DNA from: Pseudorhodoplanes sp.
GTDB lineage: Bacteria > Pseudomonadota > Alphaproteobacteria > Rhizobiales > Xanthobacteraceae
NCBI GenBank assembly: GCA_008933495.1
Contig: WBUW01000059.1
Coordinates: forward strand, 1 to 10,424
Length of the DNA: 10,424 nucleotides
Direction of reading: 5' to 3'
Part shown: positions 5,720 through 10,424 of the stretch, one piece after another
Layout: the number at the start of each line of letters is the position of its first letter
Position numbering within the stretch: the stretch's first letter is position 1
Notes under the pieces: model-generated
Told to the model about the DNA's origin: nothing
Seen by the model: the letters and a program-made list of their open reading frames with translations, nothing else
Databases searched by the model: none
Translations under genes and position numbers: made by a program

Positions 5720-8208
5720 TGGCCGGCACGACCACCGCTCATCGCCGGATTTGCCGGGGAACGCTCCGCGGCCCGTTGCGTATTGCGTCGCTGGCCGGCG
5801 CGATCGCGCTCGCGCTGGCCGCGCTGGTCGAACCCGCGGTCGCGCAGACGAACTTCCTCACCTTCCCCTCGCGTCCCGCGCGCGCCAAGCCGACCCCGAT
5901 CCCGAAGAAGGGCGAGGCGCAGCCGCCGATGCTCGTGCAGGCCGACCAGATTCACTACGACTATGCCAACGAGCGCGTCTCGGCGGTCGGCCACGTCCAG
6001 ATGTATTTCAACGGCTCGACCATCGAAGCCGACAAGGTGACCTACGACCAGCGCACCAAGCGCCTGCGCGCCGAGGGCAATATCCGCTTCACCGAGGCCG
6101 ACGGCAAAATCACCTATGGCGAAATCCTCGACCTGAGCGACGACTATCGCGACGGCTTTGTCGATTCGCTTCGGCTCGACGCGCCGGAGAACACGCGCTT
6201 TGCCGCCAGCCGCGCCGACCGCACCGACGGCAACCTCACCGTCCTGCAGAGCGGCGTCTACACCGCCTGCGCGCCGTGCAAGGACGATCCCAGGAAGCCC
6301 CCGCTCTGGCAGGTCAAGGCCGCCCGCATCACCCACAACGAAGGTGAGCGGATGCTGTATTTTGAGAATGCCAGCATCGAGTTTTTCGGCGTCCCGATCG
6401 CCTACATGCCTTATTTCTCGACGCCGGATCCGACGGTGAAAAAGAAGAGCGGCTGGCTGATGCCGGTCTTCTCGTCCACCGATCATTACGGCGTCGCCGC
6501 CCACGCGCCCTATTACTGGGTGCTGGCGCCGGATCGCGACGTCACCATCACCCCGACGATCACCACCAAGCAGGGGCCGATGTTGCAGGCCGAGTATCGC
6601 CAGCGGCTGGTCAACGGCGCGTTCATGATCCGCGGCAGCGGAATCTTCCAGCAGGACAAGGACGAGTTCCGGCGCGCCGACGGCTCGATCACGCCCGGCT
6701 ATCGCGATTTCCGCGGCAGCATCGAATCCACCGGCCAGTTCGCGCTCAACCACAAATGGGTCTGGGGCTGGGACGCGGTCGCGCTGACCGACAAGAACTT
6801 TTTCAACGACTATGGCGCCTCGTTCCGGCAGGCTCCCAAAGATCCGTTCCAGACTGGTCTCACGCAGGGCACGTCGCAGGTCTACCTGACCGGCAAGGGC
6901 AACCGCAGCTACTTCGATCTGCGGGCCATGCACTTCTACGGCTACTCCATCTCCGACAACCAGAAGGAGCTGCCGGTCATCCATCCGGTGATGGATTACA
7001 ACTACGTCTTCGGCCAGCCGGTCATGGGCGGCGAACTGGGCTTCAAGATCAATCTCACCAGCCTTTCGCGCGACAATGCATCGTTTGATCCGATCACGCC
7101 GGCGGCGCTGAACGGCAACCTGTGCGGCCCGCTGGTCGCCGACCCCGCCGTCAAGAATGTCGGCAACTGCCTCTTGCGCGGCGTACCCGGGACCTATTCG
7201 CGGTTCTCGACGGAGGTGAACTGGAAGCGCAGCTACACGGATTCGTTCGGGCAGATTTTCACCCCGTTCGCCTATCTGCGCGCCGACGTCGCCGCGATGT
7301 CGATTTCGCCGCAGCCCGGCGTTTCCAACTATATCGATACCGGCGAAAGCTCGTTCGTGCGCGGCATGCCGACCGTGGGCCTCGAATATCGCTACCCGTT
7401 CGTGAGCGTACAGTCCTGGGGCACGCAGACGATCGAGCCGATCGCGCAGATCATCGCGCGCCCCAACGAAAAGCTGATCGGCAAGCTGCCGAACGAAGAC
7501 GCGCAAAGCCTGACGTTCGACGACGGCAACCTGTTTCGCGTCGACAAGTTCAGCGGCTGGGACCGCGTCGAAGGCGGCGGCCGCGCCAATGTCGGCGTGC
7601 AATATACCGCGCAGCTCAATCGCGGCGGCTTCCTCAACGTCCTGTTCGGCCAGTCATACCATCTGTTCGGGACGAACTCGTTCGCCGTCGGCGACACCAC
7701 CAATACCGGCCTCAATACCGGGCTTGAGACCTCCCGTTCGGACTACGTCGCCCGCGTGTCCTACCAGCCCGACCGCATCCTGACGCTCTCGACCCGTTAC
7801 CGCTTCGACGAGGATACGTTTGCCTTGCGCCGGTTCGAGATCGAGGGGCGCGCCAATTTCGACCGCTGGTCGCTGCAGGCGCTTTATGGCAACTACGACA
7901 AGCAGCCCGAACTCGGCTTCCTGACGCGACGCGAGGGAATCCTGGGCGGCGCCTCGGTCAAGCTCAACCAGAACTGGGTCCTGCAGGCCGCCGCGCGCTA
8001 CGATCTCGACAGCGACCGGTTCGACCAGACCCGCATCGGCGTCGGCTATGTCGACGATTGCTTCATTCTCGCGCTGAACTACATCACGAGCTACGACTAT
8101 ACGATCGACGTCCGCAAGGATCACCGCATCATGCTGCAACTGAATTTGCGGACGATCGCGGGCACATCGTTCTCGCGCGGCGTGAACGGATTGCCCGGCG
8201 GACTCTAG
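5719..8208 (+). CDS. lptD: LPS-assembly protein LptD (outer-membrane LPS translocon, OstA/Imp)
   Basis: 829 residues. LptD, plugged by the lipoprotein LptE, receives LPS from the LptA bridge and inserts it into the outer leaflet. Residues 1-42 form a signal peptide (basic RR/R region, hydrophobic 22-38, likely cut after AVA at 42). An LptA/OstA-like beta-jellyroll follows at about 70-180 (MLVQADQIHYDYANERVSAVG, 'ADKVTYDQRTKRLRAEGNI'). The rest is the 26-strand barrel domain: 'VPIAYMPYFSTPDPTVKKKSGWLMP' (225-249) is a family signature at the junction, and alternating strands run to the end (DHRIMLQLNLRTI). Six cysteines: Cys12 in the signal peptide, Cys184 and Cys187 at the domain junction, Cys469 and Cys484 in a loop, and Cys781 near the C-terminus; E. 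coli has four functional ones in a different arrangement. The start is fixed by AGGAGG at 5706-5711 and a one-base overlap with lptG (TGATG). The LptE gene is not in the window. Confidence 0.95.
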   Translation: MAGTTTAHRRICRGTLRGPLRIASLAGAIALALAALVEPAVAQTNFLTFPSRPARAKPTPIPKKGEAQPPMLVQADQIHYDYANERVSAVGHVQMYFNGSTIEADKVTYDQRTKRLRAEGNIRFTEADGKITYGEILDLSDDYRDGFVDSLRLDAPENTRFAASRADRTDGNLTVLQSGVYTACAPCKDDPRKPPLWQVKAARITHNEGERMLYFENASIEFFGVPIAYMPYFSTPDPTVKKKSGWLMPVFSSTDHYGVAAHAPYYWVLAPDRDVTITPTITTKQGPMLQAEYRQRLVNGAFMIRGSGIFQQDKDEFRRADGSITPGYRDFRGSIESTGQFALNHKWVWGWDAVALTDKNFFNDYGASFRQAPKDPFQTGLTQGTSQVYLTGKGNRSYFDLRAMHFYGYSISDNQKELPVIHPVMDYNYVFGQPVMGGELGFKINLTSLSRDNASFDPITPAALNGNLCGPLVADPAVKNVGNCLLRGVPGTYSRFSTEVNWKRSYTDSFGQIFTPFAYLRADVAAMSISPQPGVSNYIDTGESSFVRGMPTVGLEYRYPFVSVQSWGTQTIEPIAQIIARPNEKLIGKLPNEDAQSLTFDDGNLFRVDKFSGWDRVEGGGRANVGVQYTAQLNRGGFLNVLFGQSYHLFGTNSFAVGDTTNTGLNTGLETSRSDYVARVSYQPDRILTLSTRYRFDEDTFALRRFEIEGRANFDRWSLQALYGNYDKQPELGFLTRREGILGGASVKLNQNWVLQAAARYDLDSDRFDQTRIGVGYVDDCFILALNYITSYDYTIDVRKDHRIMLQLNLRTIAGTSFSRGVNGLPGGL

Positions 8209-8313
8209 AATGGGACATTTGCGCTAGCATGGAACACTTGACTGCGGCCAAACCGCTGACCGGTCGCAGAACAGCTTTCAGGCACGGCTTGCCGCGCGGG
8301 GGCCGCGAACATG

Positions 8314-8320
8314 AAAGGTG
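8314..8320 (+). promoter_or_regulatory. Ribosome-binding site deciding the surA start
   Basis: AAAGGTG ends five bases before ATG 8326. An in-frame ATG at 8311 lies just upstream and is preceded only by GGGGG. The Shine-Dalgarno and the resulting compact signal peptide both favour 8326; the alternative adds five residues. Confidence 0.5.
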
Positions 8321-8325
8321 ATGCA

Positions 8326-9252
8326 ATGTCGAAAGCCCACGCTTGCATTGGCCGCCTCACCCTCGGTGCGGCGTTCGTTGCGGCGCTGTGGTACGCCTCC
8401 CCCGCGGTCGCCCAGGTTGCGGTCATCGTCAATGGCGATCCGATCACCGTCTATGACATCGACCAGCGCGGACGGCTGATGCGCCTGGGCGGCGGCAAGG
8501 CGCCCACCCGTCAGCAGGTGGTCGAGGAACTGATCAACGACCGCCTCAAACTGTCGGACGCCAAGCGCTACAAGCTGGAAGTGACCGACAAGGAGGTCGA
8601 CAATGCCTTCGCGTCGCTGGCGAAAAATGCGCGGACCGCGCCGGAAAATTTTACGCGCTCGCTTGCCGGATCGGGCGTCGACCCCAATACGCTGAAAGCG
8701 CGGCTCAAGGCCGACATCGCCTGGGGACAGATCATCCGCGGCAAGTACCAGTCGTCGCTGCAGATCAACGAAAAGGAACTGTTCAACGCGCTCGAAAGCC
8801 GCAACCCGGAGGGCAAGGACGTCGGCTACGAGTACACGCTGGTTCCGATCCTGTTCGTGGCCGCGCGCGGCGCTTCGCCTGCGGTGATCGAGGAGCGCAA
8901 GCGCGACGCCGACGTGCTGCGCACGCGCTTCCAGAATTGCGAGACCGGCATCCCGTTCGCGCGCGCGCTGCGCGATGTGGCGGTCCGCGACATCATCCGC
9001 AAGAATTCGGCCGACCTGTCCCCGCAATTGCGCGCCATCCTCGACCGCGTCGAGGTCGGACGCCTGACGGCGCCGGAAGTGACACCGGGCGGCGTGGAGG
9101 TGTTCGCGCTCTGCAGCAAGAAAGAGACGACGTCAGACACGCCGGCCAAGCGGGCGCTGCGCGAGCAGATTTTCTCGGAGCGTTTCAAGACCCATGCCGA
9201 GCGCTATCTCAAGGAATTGCGCAAGGCGGCCATGATCGAATTCCGCGAGTGA
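8326..9252 (+). CDS. surA: SurA-like periplasmic chaperone / divergent parvulin-type peptidyl-prolyl isomerase
   Basis: 308 residues. SurA-type chaperones escort unfolded outer-membrane proteins through the periplasm to the BAM machine. Residues 1-29 are a signal peptide (hydrophobic 11-25, likely cut after AVA at 29). The SurA N-terminal domain follows: 'VAVIVNGDPITVYDIDQRGRL' (31-51), 'VVEELINDRLKLSDAKRYKLEVTDKEVDNAF' (65-95), and further helices to about 155. A single, weakly conserved parvulin-like region covers about 168-266 (YTLVPILFVA, then 'LSPQLRAILDRVEVGRLTAPEVTPGGVEVFAL'), and a final helix (275-303) would pack back on the N-terminal domain. E. coli SurA has about 428 residues and two parvulin domains, so this is a short one-domain form. 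Isomerase activity is doubtful. Position right after lptD and before pdxA supports the SurA assignment. The 117-base gap after lptD is the largest in the unit; I saw no clear promoter in it. Confidence 0.85.
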   Translation: MSKAHACIGRLTLGAAFVAALWYASPAVAQVAVIVNGDPITVYDIDQRGRLMRLGGGKAPTRQQVVEELINDRLKLSDAKRYKLEVTDKEVDNAFASLAKNARTAPENFTRSLAGSGVDPNTLKARLKADIAWGQIIRGKYQSSLQINEKELFNALESRNPEGKDVGYEYTLVPILFVAARGASPAVIEERKRDADVLRTRFQNCETGIPFARALRDVAVRDIIRKNSADLSPQLRAILDRVEVGRLTAPEVTPGGVEVFALCSKKETTSDTPAKRALREQIFSERFKTHAERYLKELRKAAMIEFRE

Positions 9253-9259
9253 CGACGCC

Positions 9260-10288
9260 GTGCCCTCGCCTGCATCCGGGCGCGCCCTGGCGCTGACGAT
9301 CGGCGAACCCGCCGGGATCGGTCCCGACATCGCGCTCGCGGCCTGGCTGGCGCGGCAGGCGCGGCAGGTGCCGCCCTTCTACCTGGTGGCCGATCCGCAA
9401 TTCCTGGCGCGCCGCGCGGCCGCCCTCGATTGCGCGGTACCGCTCGCAAGCGTGCAGCCGCAGGAGGCGGCGGCCGCTTTCGCGCGCGCCTTGCCGGTTG
9501 TTCCGCTCGAGCTCGCGATCACCGCCGAGCCCGGGCGTCCCGACGCGTCGAGCGCGCCGGCCGCGATCGGCGCGATCGCGCGGGCGACAAAAGACGTCAT
9601 GGCGGGCGCCGCGCTTGCGCTCGTGACCAATCCGGTCGCCAAGTCGGTCCTCTATCGTGCGGGATTCGCCGACCCCGGGCACACCGAATATCTCGCGCGG
9701 CTGGTCGGGGAGCGCACCGGCCGCCGCCCGCGGCCGGTCATGATGCTGTGGTGCGCGGAACTCGCCGCCGTCCCCGTTACCATCCACATTCCGCTCAAGG
9801 AGGTCCCCGCGCAACTGAGCGGGGCATTGATCGTCGAGACGGCGACGATCGTCGCGCGCGCGCTCGCGGAGCGCTTCGGCGTCGGCAAGCCGCGCCTGGC
9901 GGTGGCCGGACTCAACCCGCACGCCGGCGAAGACGGTGCGCTCGGGCGCGAAGATGCCGATATCATCGCGCCCGCCGTTGCGCGCCTGCGCGCCGAGGGC
10001 ATCGACGCGCGCGGCCCCTTTCCCGCCGATACCCTGTTCCACGCCGCCGCCCGCGCGACCTACGACGCCGTCCTGTGCATGTATCACGACCAGGCGCTCA
10101 TTCCGGTCAAGACGCTGGCGTTCGAGCGCGCCGTCAATGTGACGCTCGGTTTGCCGTTTGTGCGGACATCGCCCGACCATGGCACGGCGTTCGACATCGC
10201 CGGCACCGGCAAGGCCGATCCGTCGAGCCTGATCGCGGCCCTCCAGCTTGCGGCCCGGCTCGCCGCACCGGCGGCAATGGCACGATGA
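9260..10288 (+). CDS. pdxA: 4-hydroxythreonine-4-phosphate dehydrogenase
   Basis: 342 residues, GTG start at 9260, TGA 10286-10288. PdxA oxidises 4-phosphohydroxy-L-threonine with NAD(P), the step before PdxJ makes pyridoxine 5'-phosphate in the DXP-dependent vitamin B6 route. It acts in the cytoplasm as a metal-dependent dimer. Motifs in order: TIGEPAGIGPDI (13-24), ALVTNPVAKSVLYRAGF (119-136), PGHTEYLA (139-146), and three metal-ligand histidines: His176 in VTIHIPL, His221 in NPHAGEDG and His276 in MYHDQALIP. 'GPFPADTLF' (252-260) and 'RTSPDHGTAFDIAGTG' (302-317) complete the family pattern. The glycine-rich start has Glu-Pro and Pro-Asp where many PdxA have Asp-Pro and Pro-Glu, a mild swap. 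The gene begins 7 bases after surA with a weak Shine-Dalgarno and overlaps rsmA by 4 bases (ATGA). The GTG is the first start in frame after the surA stop; no ATG precedes the first motif. Confidence 0.95.
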   Translation: MPSPASGRALALTIGEPAGIGPDIALAAWLARQARQVPPFYLVADPQFLARRAAALDCAVPLASVQPQEAAAAFARALPVVPLELAITAEPGRPDASSAPAAIGAIARATKDVMAGAALALVTNPVAKSVLYRAGFADPGHTEYLARLVGERTGRRPRPVMMLWCAELAAVPVTIHIPLKEVPAQLSGALIVETATIVARALAERFGVGKPRLAVAGLNPHAGEDGALGREDADIIAPAVARLRAEGIDARGPFPADTLFHAAARATYDAVLCMYHDQALIPVKTLAFERAVNVTLGLPFVRTSPDHGTAFDIAGTGKADPSSLIAALQLAARLAAPAAMAR

Positions 10289-10424
10289 CGCTCCGCGACG
10301 ACCTGCCGCCGCTGCGCGACGTCATTCGCCGCTACGGCCTCGCCGCCAGGAAATCGCTCGGCCAGAATTTCCTGCTCGATCTCAATCTGACCGCACGGAT
10401 CGCGCGCGCCGCCGGGCCCGGGGC
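10285..10424 (+). CDS. rsmA: 16S rRNA dimethyladenosine transferase, N-terminal fragment (3' end outside window)
   Basis: Open from ATG 10285 to the window edge, giving about 46 residues. RsmA (KsgA) dimethylates two adjacent adenines in the 3'-terminal hairpin of 16S rRNA late in small-subunit assembly; loss gives kasugamycin resistance. The visible N-terminus carries the family signature: LPPLRDVIRRYGLAARKSLGQNFLLD (residues 7-32), where 'KSLGQNFL.D' is the conserved substrate/SAM-edge motif, followed by LNLTARIARAAGPG, the start of the methyltransferase core. The GxGxG SAM loop lies beyond the window. It overlaps the pdxA stop as ATGA, so coupling is likely; the surA-pdxA-rsmA order is common in proteobacteria and strengthens the call. 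Confidence 0.93.
   Translation, partial: MTLRDDLPPLRDVIRRYGLAARKSLGQNFLLDLNLTARIARAAGPG

Noticed and set aside
5587..7602. A 671-codon open frame antisense to lptG and lptD
   Set aside because: Long antisense frames are expected in GC-rich DNA where stop codons are rare. The translation is Arg/Ala/Asp-rich with no recognisable domain, and the sense strand is clearly lptD.
8238..8266. TTGACT in the lptD-surA gap as a surA promoter -35 box
   Set aside because: No acceptable -10 sequence lies 16-18 bases downstream (CGGTCG at 17).

Overview
This GC-rich window looks like a chromosomal housekeeping segment from an alphaproteobacterium, most likely of the order Hyphomicrobiales (Rhizobiales; Bradyrhizobium/Rhodopseudomonas/Xanthobacteraceae-like). 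That placement rests on the gene order, the protein sequence style and a palindromic intergenic repeat of a type common in that order. It is inferred from family knowledge, not from a database search. No mobile element, CRISPR array, tRNA or rRNA is visible.

Layout. (1) 1-246, + strand: the C-terminal coiled-coil end of an ABC-F type ATPase, cut by the window edge. (2) 247-356: a convergent gap holding a REP-like palindrome and a weak hairpin. (3) 357-977, - strand: a small proline-rich lipoprotein of unknown function, with a candidate promoter just upstream. (4) 1125-3107, - strand: pepA (leucyl aminopeptidase) followed by holC (DNA polymerase III chi subunit). (5) 3108-3455: a divergent gene-free region rich in dyad symmetries, with a CtrA-like half-site and two GANTC sites. 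(6) 3456 to the window end, + strand: a tightly packed run lptF-lptG-lptD-surA-pdxA-rsmA, with rsmA cut by the window edge.

How the genes work together. LptF and LptG are the two inner-membrane subunits of the LptB2FG lipopolysaccharide extractor. LptD is the outer-membrane translocon that inserts LPS at the surface. The SurA-like periplasmic chaperone is of the family that helps outer-membrane beta-barrels such as LptD fold. PdxA (vitamin B6 synthesis) and RsmA (16S rRNA dimethylation) ride in the same unit, as they do behind lptD-surA in many proteobacteria. lptF/lptG, lptG/lptD and pdxA/rsmA overlap by 1-4 bases, and surA/pdxA are 7 bases apart, so translational coupling is likely. The only sizeable break is 117 bases between lptD and surA.

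I found no convincing new biological system. The points most worth a second look are the dyad-rich divergent control region, the reduced cysteine pattern of LptD, the compact divergent SurA-like protein and the uncharacterised lipoprotein.
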